The translations under genes were made by a program, and so were the position numbers. From an uncultured Aquimonas sp. (lineage in GTDB: Bacteria; Pseudomonadota; Gammaproteobacteria; Xanthomonadales; Xanthomonadaceae), in the NCBI GenBank assembly GCA_946481615.1, contig CAMLOR010000203.1, positions 1 to 6,224 of the forward strand: a stretch of DNA of 6,224 nucleotides, written 5' to 3'. The notes below the pieces were generated by a model, which was not told the origin of the DNA, searched no databases, and saw nothing but the letters and a program-made list of their open reading frames with translations. This document shows, piece by piece, positions 1 through 5,538 of this stretch (the first letter of the stretch is position 1; the number at the start of each line of letters is the position of its first letter).

Positions 1-78
1 GACGCCTCCGCCGAGCGCGCCGCGCTGGCGAAGGCGTGGGCGAACGCCGACATCGAGCCGAAGGGCGCACACCTCTGA
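1..78 (+). CDS. C-terminal fragment of an unidentified protein
   Basis: The window opens inside a + strand reading frame of 25 codons that ends at a TGA at 76-78. The visible residues end in ANADIEPKGAHL. Nearly every codon ends in G or C, as in the other genes here, which supports real coding sequence. The visible part is Ala- and charge-rich and probably helical at first. I do not recognise the family, and no function can be given from this tail. It is convergent with the VOC gene, with only 7 bp between the two stop codons and no hairpin terminator visible between them. Confidence 0.6.
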   Translation, partial: DASAERAALAKAWANADIEPKGAHL

Positions 79-85
79 GGCGCGC

Positions 86-457
86 TCACTTCCCGCAATA
101 GGCCTCGACGCGATAACCGTCGGGGTCGATGGCGAAGGCGGCGTAGTAGTTCGGGTCGTAGTCCTGACGCACGCCGGGCCGGCCGTTGTCCTGGCCCTTC
201 TCGCGCAGCGCGGCGGCGTGGAAGGCGTCGACGCTCTGGCGGGTGGGCGCGTCGAAGCAGAAGTGCAGGCCGGACGCGGTGTCGGCCGGCACGGGGCGGT
301 CGGTCTGCGAGATCCACAGCGCCACCGAGTCCTTGCCGTAGCCGAGCGAGGAAGGCGAATCGCTGAGGCAGCGATAGCCCAGCGGGGCGAGGGCGGCGTC
401 GTAGAAGCGCTTGCTGCGCGCGATGTCGCGCACGCCGATCGATACGTGGTTGAGCAT
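86..457 (-). CDS. VOC family (glyoxalase/bleomycin resistance-like) protein
   Basis: This 123-residue protein has the size and pattern of a single-chain vicinal-oxygen-chelate protein built from two beta-alpha-beta-beta-beta modules. The first module opens with MLNHVSIGVRDIARSKRFYD. The second runs from about residue 62 and closes with DPDGYRVEAYC at 111-121. His4, His65 and Glu118 sit where VOC proteins place metal ligands, so a metal-dependent lyase, dioxygenase or fosfomycin/glutathione-type transferase activity is possible. The substrate cannot be told from sequence; many members of this subgroup are annotated only as glyoxalase-like. The frame stays open far upstream, antisense to the AraC gene, but the ATG at 455-457 is preferred because it starts the domain and has a good AGGAG 7 nt upstream. 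The divergent AraC regulator is its likely controller (inference). Confidence 0.9.
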   Translation of the reverse strand: MLNHVSIGVRDIARSKRFYDAALAPLGYRCLSDSPSSLGYGKDSVALWISQTDRPVPADTASGLHFCFDAPTRQSVDAFHAAALREKGQDNGRPGVRQDYDPNYYAAFAIDPDGYRVEAYCGK

Positions 458-464
458 GGGACGA

Positions 465-469
465 CTCCT
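465..469 (-). promoter_or_regulatory. Shine-Dalgarno site fixing the VOC gene start
   Basis: On the - strand this reads AGGAG, 7 nt before the ATG at 455-457. It decides against the much longer upstream-open frame, whose extra residues show no domain and run antisense to the AraC gene. Confidence 0.8.
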
Positions 470-586
470 GCGTTCGGGTGGATGCAGTGTCGGCGCCGGC
501 GGGGGTCCTGGCTTGGGGAAAATTGCTGAGTTCGCGTGCCGAGCCGGCCCGATCGCGCGGCAGCTGTCGTGTCGGGCGATGTGCGC

Positions 587-592
587 GATACT
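587..592 (+). promoter_or_regulatory. Candidate -10 element for a leaderless AraC transcript
   Basis: GATACT matches TATAAT at four of six bases, including the key second A and last T. Its last base lies 7 nt before the A of the ATG at 599, which is where a -10 box sits when transcription starts on the start codon itself. The -35 position (CTGTCG at 564-569) matches only three of six bases. Absence of a Shine-Dalgarno before the ATG fits a leaderless mRNA, but this is a weak call. Confidence 0.25.
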
Positions 593-598
593 GGCGCC

Positions 599-1426
599 AT
601 GGCTGCCGCGCCCTCCACAGTCGAAGTACTCGCCTCCGGCCGCGGCTGGCGGATCAGCGACGTGCGCTGCGAACGCGGGCCGCGCGACCGGCCCTTCGAG
701 GAGCAGCACCGCAGCGTCAGCCTCGGCGCCGTGCTGGGCGGCACCTTCCGCTACCGCGGCAGCACCGGCGACGCGTTGTTGTATCCGGGAGCCGTGCTGC
801 TCGGCGCACCGGGGGCGTGCTTCGAATGCGGCCACGAACACGGTGTCGGCGACCACTGCCTGGCGCTGCAGTTCGACGTCGACGTGTTCGAGGAACTCGC
901 CGCGGGCGCCAGCGGTGACGCGCGCTTCCGGCTGCGCCGCCCGATGCTGCCCGCGGTGCGCGACACCATCGCGCCGCTGCAACGCCTGCAAGCACGGCTG
1001 GCGACGAACGAAGGCATCGAGGAAGCCGCGCTGCAGTTCGCCGAAAGCGTGGTGCGTGCACTGAGCGACGACCCGCCGGATGCACCGCGCGTATCGCCGC
1101 GCGATCAGCGCCGCATCGCCGCCGTGGCGCGCCACATCGAGAGCAACAGCCACGAAGCGCTCGACCTCGATGTCCTCGCGACGCTGGCCTGCATGAGCAA
1201 GTACCACTTCCTGCGAAGCTTCAGCCGCACGCTGGGCTGCACGCCGCACCAATGGCTGTTGCAGCAACGCTTGCACCGCGCCGCTCGGACGCTGCGTGAA
1301 GACCGCAACACGGCCATCGCCGCCGTCGCGCTCGACGCCGGCTTCGGCGATCTCTCCACGTTCAACGCCCTGTTCCGCGGTGTGTTTGGAACCACGCCGA
1401 GCGCGTGGCGGAACGTTCCGCGCTGA
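599..1426 (+). CDS. AraC family transcriptional regulator
   Basis: The product is 275 aa from the ATG at 599-601. Residues 40-95 look like the cupin-type sensory domain of AraC regulators (TGDALLYPGAVLLGAPG, then a Cys/His-rich stretch at 74-87). Residues 170-271 form the DNA-binding domain with two helix-turn-helix units. The first is about 188-220, with LATLACMSKYHFLRSFSRTLG and TPHQW. The second is about 238-271, with AVALDAGFGDLSTFNALFR followed by the typical FGTTPSAWR ending. A GTG at 536 in the same frame would add 21 residues, but these resemble no domain, so the ATG is preferred. No good Shine-Dalgarno precedes either start. Gene order suggests it regulates the divergent VOC gene and possibly itself. 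The ligand is unknown; the cluster C74, C77, H79, H81, H86, C87 could sense metal or electrophiles (inference). Confidence 0.93.
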   Translation: MAAAPSTVEVLASGRGWRISDVRCERGPRDRPFEEQHRSVSLGAVLGGTFRYRGSTGDALLYPGAVLLGAPGACFECGHEHGVGDHCLALQFDVDVFEELAAGASGDARFRLRRPMLPAVRDTIAPLQRLQARLATNEGIEEAALQFAESVVRALSDDPPDAPRVSPRDQRRIAAVARHIESNSHEALDLDVLATLACMSKYHFLRSFSRTLGCTPHQWLLQQRLHRAARTLREDRNTAIAAVALDAGFGDLSTFNALFRGVFGTTPSAWRNVPR

Positions 1427-1447
1427 GTCGCAAGTGCCCCATCATTC

Positions 1448-1451
1448 GGAG
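1448..1451 (+). promoter_or_regulatory. Shine-Dalgarno site of the secreted DUF11-like gene
   Basis: GGAG lies 8 nt before the ATG at 1460-1462 and supports that start. It falls in the 33-bp gap after the AraC stop codon; no terminator hairpin is seen in that gap, so read-through from the AraC gene is possible. Confidence 0.65.
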
Positions 1452-1459
1452 CAAAATCG

Positions 1460-2029
1460 ATGACTTTTCTTCGCCCGCCCGTTCTCGTCCGTTTCGCGCT
1501 GCTCCTCGTGGCGCTCGGCAGTGCTCCGCTGGTGCACGCGCAGTCGGCGATCACGATGTCAAAATCGTTCAATCCTTCCAGCGTTGCGGTCGGCGGCACG
1601 GCGACGACGACGATGACGGTGACGATCACCAATCCGAACGGGTTCGCGGTCAGCGGCATCGCTTTCAGCGATACCTATCCTGCAGGGCTGGTGCCCGATC
1701 AGGTCGGCGCCTACACCTGCAATGCCGGCAGCGCGATGTTCAATGGCTCGGGCTGGGCGTTCAACAACGTGACGCTCGGCGCCGGCGCCTCGTGTTCCGT
1801 GCCGATGCTCATGCATGCGGCGGTGGCGGGGCAGATCACCAATACGACCTCGCAGGTCACGGGCATTGGCGTGCCGCCCGGCGGACCCGCTTCGGCCGTA
1901 CTCAACGCGGGCGGTGCGGTCGATCTGCCTTTCGTCGCACCGATCGCGATACCCGCGCTCTCGGGAGGCATCCTCGTGCTGCTCGCCGCGGCGATCGCTG
2001 GCGTGCTCCTGCTTCGAATCAGGAGATGA
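1460..2029 (+). CDS. Secreted protein with one DUF11-type domain and IPTL-like C-terminal membrane anchor
   Basis: This 189-aa protein has three parts. Residues 1-27 are a Sec signal peptide: basic RPPVLVR, a Leu/Ala/Val core, and a likely type I cleavage after VHA27. Residues 29-150 form one beta-sandwich of the DUF11/DUF7933 type, recognised by SKSFNPSSVAVGGTAT, then TVTITNPN, then FSDTYPAGL. Cys87 and Cys112 could form its disulfide. Residues 162-189 read IAIPALSGG, a hydrophobic helix (170-185) and a terminal LRIRR. This matches the layout of IPTL-CTERM sorting signals (short motif, membrane helix, basic end), with the core motif diverged from IPTLxxWG to IPALSGGI. Such tails are held to be handled by an exosortase-type enzyme, XrtH for the canonical form. 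The protein is probably displayed on the cell envelope. Its role is unknown; adhesion or surface structure is a guess. It is convergent with the App1 gene. Confidence 0.82.
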   Translation: MTFLRPPVLVRFALLLVALGSAPLVHAQSAITMSKSFNPSSVAVGGTATTTMTVTITNPNGFAVSGIAFSDTYPAGLVPDQVGAYTCNAGSAMFNGSGWAFNNVTLGAGASCSVPMLMHAAVAGQITNTTSQVTGIGVPPGGPASAVLNAGGAVDLPFVAPIAIPALSGGILVLLAAAIAGVLLLRIRR

Positions 2030-2043
2030 GCGGCCGGCGCCGC
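2030..2043. terminator. Possible short bidirectional terminator hairpin
   Basis: The 15-bp gap between the convergent stops of the DUF11-like and App1 genes contains GCGGC-CGGC-GCCGC, a perfect 5-bp G/C stem with a 4-nt loop. There is no T-run on either side, so it is a poor intrinsic terminator by the usual rules. It is listed because it fills the convergent gap almost exactly. Confidence 0.25.
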
Positions 2044-2044
2044 G

Positions 2045-3376
2045 CTATCTGCCTGCGGCCTTCTTCGCGACATCCTCGACTTTTTCGGCCACCCTGTCGG
2101 TGGCCTCGGTGACTTTGTCGGCGATCCTGGCCGTGCCTTCCGCCATTTTGTCCGCCACTTTCGCGACGCCGGCTTCGGCATCCTCGACGAGCTTCTCCTT
2201 CGCCGCTTCGGTCGCGGCTTCGCCCAGCGTCGGGCGCACGCGGTCGCGTTTGACTTCAGCGTCGATGGCGTCCATCGATGTTTCGGGGATGAGGCCCAGC
2301 GTCAGCGCGTGTTCGGCGATGGCGAGGCTGTCGCTCACGCGCAGCATGGGCACGTTGGTGCCGGCCACTTTCTCGATGTAGGTGTCGACGAAGCGGTCAC
2401 GCGGGTCTTCGGTGTCGGGATCGACGTCGCGGATGTAGATGGCGAGGATGCGGTTGCCGAATTCGCGTGCGGCTTCGGCATAGAGTTCGGCGTCGGCCTG
2501 GCCGGAATCGCCGAGCAGGATCCAGCGCATATCCGGGAAGCGCAGGATGATCTCGCGGGCGCGTTCGAGCTTGTGGCCGTGCCCGGCGCTCTTGAGGAAC
2601 TTGCCGGTGTCGAAGCCGAGATCGCGCAGGTGGATGGGGCCGAACGGGATCGCGTTCAGTTCGAGGAAGTCCTCGAGCAGGTCGTAGAGATTCCAGGGCG
2701 AACTCGACACGTAGAAGATCGGATTGCGCGCTTGCCCATCGGCGCCGGCCTGCAGCGCCTGGTAGAGCTTGGCCACGCCCTGCAGCGGTTTGCGCGTGCG
2801 CGCGTTGTGCAGGAAGGTGAGCTGCGCCGCCGTCTTCCAGTCGAGGATGCTCGAATGCAGGATGGTGTCGTCGATGTCGGAGATGCAGCCGTACGCGGCC
2901 TTCGGCCCCACCTGCAGGATCGGTTGCGGCGTCAGCAGCGTGCCGTCGGCGAGCGACACCGCCGCGTTGTCCCACAGTTCGTCCAGCGGCACCGCCGAGG
3001 TGTCGAAGGCGAAGCGGTAATAACCTTCGGCGTCGCTGGTGGCGGTGGCCTGCGCGCCGCGGAACTGCGCTTTCAGCGCCACGCCCGGCACCTCGTCGCT
3101 TTCGAAGCGGCGATAGGTGTTGAGCAGGTTGTCCCACCAGTCGTCGTCGTCCTTCGGGCCGCCCATCGGTTTGGACGCGAGTACGCGGCCGGTGAACTCG
3201 ACGGTCCTGGCGTCGGCCCAGCCGCGGTAGGCTTCGATGTGGCGCGGGCGGGCCCAACCGAAACGCGTGTCGATGCGGCGACGCGCCGCATCGAGGTATT
3301 CGTCCGCCTGGATCACCGAGTTCTTGAGGTAATCCACGACGTGCGCGGGAAAGCGCCGGCCGGGCGGCTTCGCCAC
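2045..3376 (-). CDS. App1 family (DUF2183) phosphatidate phosphatase-like protein with hendecad-repeat tail
   Basis: The 443-aa product matches the App1 phosphatidate phosphatase family, a HAD-like fold that in yeast removes the phosphate of phosphatidic acid to give diacylglycerol. An N-terminal region with a beta-rich segment (FTGRVLASKP, residues 61-70; SDAEGYYRFAF, about 114-124) precedes the catalytic domain. The catalytic motifs are visible in order: DIDDTI with D167, D169 and T171; YVSSSPWNLY at 222-231; K269 in GHKLERAREI; and LLGDSGQADAELY at 287-299. Residues 394-437 carry four tandem 11-residue repeats rich in Ala, Lys and Glu, an addition I do not associate with the family. There is no signal peptide, so it is probably cytoplasmic or at the inner face of the membrane. 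The start is GTG, 7 bp after the DUF1428 stop, with only a weak distant AAGG, which suggests translational coupling. The substrate is inferred from the family. Confidence 0.9.
   Translation of the reverse strand: MAKPPGRRFPAHVVDYLKNSVIQADEYLDAARRRIDTRFGWARPRHIEAYRGWADARTVEFTGRVLASKPMGGPKDDDDWWDNLLNTYRRFESDEVPGVALKAQFRGAQATATSDAEGYYRFAFDTSAVPLDELWDNAAVSLADGTLLTPQPILQVGPKAAYGCISDIDDTILHSSILDWKTAAQLTFLHNARTRKPLQGVAKLYQALQAGADGQARNPIFYVSSSPWNLYDLLEDFLELNAIPFGPIHLRDLGFDTGKFLKSAGHGHKLERAREIILRFPDMRWILLGDSGQADAELYAEAAREFGNRILAIYIRDVDPDTEDPRDRFVDTYIEKVAGTNVPMLRVSDSLAIAEHALTLGLIPETSMDAIDAEVKRDRVRPTLGEAATEAAKEKLVEDAEAGVAKVADKMAEGTARIADKVTEATDRVAEKVEDVAKKAAGR
2066..2197 (-). repeat. Four 11-residue (33-bp) repeats in the App1 C-terminus
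   Basis: Residues 394-437 divide without gaps into EKLVEDAEAGV, AKVADKMAEGT, ARIADKVTEAT and DRVAEKVEDVA. The shared pattern is: Lys/Arg at position 2, aliphatic at 3, Ala/Val at 4, Asp/Glu at 5, usually Lys at 6, Ala/Met/Val at 7, usually Asp/Glu at 9. At the DNA level the 33-bp period is still recognisable, for example between the units beginning GACTTTTTCGGC and GACTTTGTCGGC on the + strand. An 11-residue period gives an amphipathic 11/3 helix, as in LEA proteins, apolipoproteins and synucleins. Confidence 0.85.
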
Positions 3377-3383
3377 GGCGGGC

Positions 3384-3749
3384 TCAGGCCTTGAGTTCGA
3401 ACAGCGGCTTGAAGCCGCCCCAGAACATGCGCATGCCGTCGAAGGGCAGCTTCTTCGGATCCATCATCGCGCCCAGGCGCGGATCGGACATCACCTTCTT
3501 GTTGATGCGGTCGCGCGCGGCGCGCGATTTGTAGACGATCCAGGAAAACACCACCACTTCGCCGGGCTTGAGTTTCACGGCTTGCGGGAAGGACGTTTTC
3601 TTGCCCGGTTTGACGTCATCCTCGACGCACTCGATGTAGTGCAGGGCGCCGTGCTCCATCCAGATCTTGCCGGCCTTGCGCGACATCGCCTTGTAGGCGG
3701 CGATGTTCTTCTTCGGCACCGGCAACACGAAACCGTCGACATACGCCAT
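3384..3749 (-). CDS. DUF1428 family protein (YbaA-like)
   Basis: This 121-aa protein matches DUF1428, the family of E. coli YbaA, along its whole length. The start MAYVDGFVLPVPKKN, the middle ALHYIECVEDDV (residues 35-46), the strand GEVVVFSWIVYKSRAARD (63-80) and the ending PFDGMRMFWGGF (102-113) are all typical. The family has a small alpha/beta fold resembling dimeric alpha-beta barrel proteins. Its biochemical function is not established, and I do not assign one. The frame is open for another 41 codons upstream, but those run antisense into the GH44 signal peptide. The chosen ATG has GAGGA 8 nt upstream and starts exactly at the family's N-terminus. It is the first gene of a likely two-gene operon with the App1-like phosphatase 7 bp downstream, and is divergent from the GH44 gene. 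Confidence 0.93.
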   Translation of the reverse strand: MAYVDGFVLPVPKKNIAAYKAMSRKAGKIWMEHGALHYIECVEDDVKPGKKTSFPQAVKLKPGEVVVFSWIVYKSRAARDRINKKVMSDPRLGAMMDPKKLPFDGMRMFWGGFKPLFELKA

Positions 3750-3757
3750 GGCGGATT

Positions 3758-3762
3758 TCCTC
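3758..3762 (-). promoter_or_regulatory. Shine-Dalgarno site fixing the DUF1428 start
   Basis: On the - strand this reads GAGGA, 8 nt before the ATG at 3747-3749. It excludes the 41-codon upstream extension. Confidence 0.8.
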
Positions 3763-3790
3763 GGGTCGGGTGTTCGGAGTCTAGTACGAT

Positions 3791-3806
3791 TCCTCCGTCG
3801 GGAGGA
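3791..3806. repeat. Perfect inverted repeat in the DUF1428/GH44 divergent region
   Basis: TCCTCC-GTCG-GGAGGA is a perfect 6-bp stem with a 4-nt spacer, lying just after the candidate GH44 -10 box and before its Shine-Dalgarno. It could be an operator half-site pair or a hairpin in the GH44 leader. The GGAGG in the right arm is not the ribosome site used, because AAGGAG at 3816-3821 has the correct spacing. Confidence 0.5.
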
Positions 3807-3815
3807 TGCCAGCGC

Positions 3816-3821
3816 AAGGAG
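3816..3821 (+). promoter_or_regulatory. Shine-Dalgarno site fixing the GH44 start
   Basis: AAGGAG lies 7 nt before the ATG at 3829-3831. That ATG also begins a proper signal peptide, so the frame's 42-codon upstream extension (to 3703, antisense to DUF1428) is excluded. Confidence 0.85.
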
Positions 3822-3828
3822 CCGGTTC

Positions 3829-5538
3829 ATGCAACGAGCACTACTTTCCGCGGGCCTGCTGCTGTGCGGCACGGCTCAGGCCGCCACCATCGCCGTGAGC
3901 GTGGACACCACGCAGGACCGGCGCGCGATCGATCCGCGCATCTACGGCGTCAACGATGCCGACGAACAACAACTCGCCATCGGCTACACGGTGAACCGCT
4001 GGGGCGGCAACGCCACCACGCGCTACAACTACACCACCGACGTGAGCAATCGCGGCAGCGACTATTTCTTCCTCAATGTGAATCTCGGCGCGGCGACACC
4101 GCCCGCGCAGTCGAGCCTGAATTCGTTCATCGATCGCACGCTGGGTGCGGGCGCCACGCCGCTCGTCACCCTCGGCACGATCGGGTGGCGTCCGCTCGAC
4201 AACGTGCGCTCGAAGCGCTACGGCTTCTCCATCGCGAAGTACGGGACTCAGCTGGAAAACGGCTGCCCCTTCGATTGCGACGGAGGCAACGGTGAATGCG
4301 ATTCGGCGGTGAACACGACGGTGTATTGTCCGGATCGCCCGGGTTATCCGGATCTGATGGTGCTCAATCAGCCGAGCGACACCTCGTCTTCCTCCGATCC
4401 CGATTGGACCGGCGACTGGGTCGATCACCTGGAAACCCGCCACGCCGCGGCGGTGCATCACTACGCGCTCGACAACGAGCCGATGCTGTGGAATTCCACC
4501 CATCGCGATGTGCACCCGCTGCCGGCCACCTACGACGAGATGTGGAACCAGCGCACCGTGCCTTACGCCACGGCGATCAAGAATGCCGATCCGGCGGCGG
4601 TGGTCTTCGGTCCGGTCACCTGGGGCTATTGCGATCTCTTCGGCTCGGCGGCCGACGATTGCGTGCAGGGTGCGGACCGCGCCGCGCACGGCGGCGTGGC
4701 CTTCGTGCCGTGGTATCTGCGGCAGGTCTGCGCGCACCAGCAGCAGACCGGCCGCCGCCTCGTGGATTACCTCGATCTGCACTACTACCCGCAGGGCCAG
4801 ATCGCGCCGCAGGTGGGCGTGGTCGATTTCGGCGACGGCGCCAACGATGCGAATACGGCCGCGCTGCGCCTGCGTTCGCTCAAGGAACTCTACGATCCGG
4901 ACTGGGTGGCCGAGTCGTGGTTCGCCGATCTGGGCGATTTCGACGAAAACCACTACAGCAAACCGCAGTTCATCCGCCGCGTGAAGGCGTGGATCGCGGC
5001 CGAATGTCCGGGTACCAGGCTCGCCATCACCGAATACCAGTGGGGCTCGGACCACGGCGCCAGTTCGGCGCTGGCGCATGCCGAAGTGCTGGCCATCTTC
5101 GGGCGCGAAGGCGTGGATCTGGCCACGCGCTGGGTGGCACCGGCGAGCGGTTCGCTCGTGGAGCGCGCCTTCCGGCTCTTCCTCGATTACGACGGCAACG
5201 GCAGTCGCGTCGAGGGCACCAGCGTGCGCGCCAGCAGCGCCGACGTCGATTCGCTCGGCGCCTACGCGGTGGATCTGACGAACCAGCGCACCATGATCCT
5301 GCTGTTCAACAAGGACGCCGAAGCCAACACCGCGCAGATCGCCCTGAACGGCACGTACAACGGCGCCTGGCAGCTGTATCGCTTCGATGCCGGCCACGAT
5401 CTGGCGCAGGTGGCGAGCGGCAGCATCGCGGGCAGTTCGATCACCTTGGCGAACCTGCCGGCGCGCAGCGCCAACCTGCTGGTGCTGCCGGCCGGCGTGG
5501 TGCCGGACGGCAGCATTTTCGCCGACGGCTTCGAATGA
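3829..5538 (+). CDS. Secreted glycoside hydrolase family 44 endo-beta-glucanase/xyloglucanase
   Basis: The 569-aa protein begins with a Sec signal peptide, MQRALLSAGLLLCGTAQA, with likely cleavage after Ala18. The mature part matches GH44, which cleaves internal beta-1,4-glucosidic bonds of cellulose-type glucans, xyloglucan or mannan with retention of configuration. Visible hallmarks are RWGGNATTRYNY (57-68), the acid/base Glu217 in YALDNEPMLWNSTH (212-225), DYLDLHYYPQG (313-323) and the nucleophile Glu402 in LAITEYQWGSDHG (398-410). Residues from about 440 to 553 fit the C-terminal beta-sandwich of the GH44 module, including LDYDGNGSRVEGTSV. No carbohydrate-binding module or dockerin is present. 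A four-Cys loop (146-167) looks like a lineage insertion. The chain ends VPDGSIFADGFE, a short acidic tail beyond the catalytic module. It is probably monocistronic and acts outside the cytoplasm. The exact polysaccharide is not predictable. Confidence 0.93.
   Translation: MQRALLSAGLLLCGTAQAATIAVSVDTTQDRRAIDPRIYGVNDADEQQLAIGYTVNRWGGNATTRYNYTTDVSNRGSDYFFLNVNLGAATPPAQSSLNSFIDRTLGAGATPLVTLGTIGWRPLDNVRSKRYGFSIAKYGTQLENGCPFDCDGGNGECDSAVNTTVYCPDRPGYPDLMVLNQPSDTSSSSDPDWTGDWVDHLETRHAAAVHHYALDNEPMLWNSTHRDVHPLPATYDEMWNQRTVPYATAIKNADPAAVVFGPVTWGYCDLFGSAADDCVQGADRAAHGGVAFVPWYLRQVCAHQQQTGRRLVDYLDLHYYPQGQIAPQVGVVDFGDGANDANTAALRLRSLKELYDPDWVAESWFADLGDFDENHYSKPQFIRRVKAWIAAECPGTRLAITEYQWGSDHGASSALAHAEVLAIFGREGVDLATRWVAPASGSLVERAFRLFLDYDGNGSRVEGTSVRASSADVDSLGAYAVDLTNQRTMILLFNKDAEANTAQIALNGTYNGAWQLYRFDAGHDLAQVASGSIAGSSITLANLPARSANLLVLPAGVVPDGSIFADGFE

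Larger units (their letters stand above)
458..598. promoter_or_regulatory. Divergent promoter/operator region between VOC gene and AraC regulator
   Basis: This 141-bp segment separates the two divergent start codons and must carry both promoters. It has the most A/T-rich patch of the area (GGGGAAAATTG near 515-525), but no pair of consensus -35/-10 boxes stands out. The heptamer GTGTCGG occurs twice in direct orientation, at 487-493 and 569-575. That could be part of an AraC binding site, but 7 bp in high-GC DNA is weak evidence. A GATACT hexamer at 587-592 is a candidate -10 for the AraC gene. The role as a shared control region is inferred from gene order. Confidence 0.5.
3750..3828. promoter_or_regulatory. 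Divergent promoter region of DUF1428-App1 operon and GH44 gene
   Basis: These 79 bp separate the two divergent ATGs. For the + strand, TACGAT at 3785-3790 matches TATAAT at four of six bases; no good -35 lies 16-18 bp upstream. For the - strand, a TAGACT overlapping the same spot (3778-3783) also matches four of six. A perfect inverted repeat follows at 3791-3806. The promoter positions are guesses; the presence of control signals here follows from gene order. Confidence 0.4.

Noticed and set aside
487..575. Direct repeat GTGTCGG at 487-493 and 569-575 as an AraC operator
   Set aside because: Seven bases repeated once in 90 bp of high-GC DNA can occur by chance, the spacing of 82 bp is not typical for one AraC site, and flanks do not match. 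It is noted only within the regulatory-region entry.
536..598. Alternative GTG start adding 21 residues to the AraC regulator
   Set aside because: No Shine-Dalgarno at proper spacing (the nearest GGGGA is about 16 nt away), and the extra residues match no part of the family.
86..1276. 396-codon open frame on the - strand spanning the VOC gene and the AraC gene
   Set aside because: Only the last 123 codons have a recognisable domain and a Shine-Dalgarno. The upstream part is low-complexity Arg/Ala/Val-rich shadow, antisense to a clear AraC gene.
2309..3394. 361-codon + strand open frame antisense to the App1 gene
   Set aside because: The opposite strand holds all App1 catalytic motifs; this frame has no recognisable feature beyond Val/Gly/Ala richness.
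3511..3527. Perfect palindrome TCGCGCG-CGG-CGCGCGA
   Set aside because: It lies inside the DUF1428 coding region and arises from alternating CG codons for Ser-Arg-Ala-Ala-Arg. It is far from any gene end, so no regulatory role is suggested.
3859..3870. Possible lipobox LLLCG in the GH44 signal peptide (Cys13)
   Set aside because: The residue before Cys is Leu rather than Gly/Ala/Ser, and a good type I site (AQA then A) follows, so lipoprotein processing is unlikely.
3750..3872. N-terminal extension of the DUF1428 protein to 3872
   Set aside because: The extension runs antisense through the GH44 promoter and signal peptide, while GAGGA plus ATG at 3749 matches the family start exactly.
3841..5397. 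518-codon open frame on the - strand antisense to the GH44 gene
   Set aside because: It mirrors the codon structure of a well-supported GH44 gene, has Arg/Val/His-rich composition with no motif, and is the expected shadow frame in high-GC DNA.
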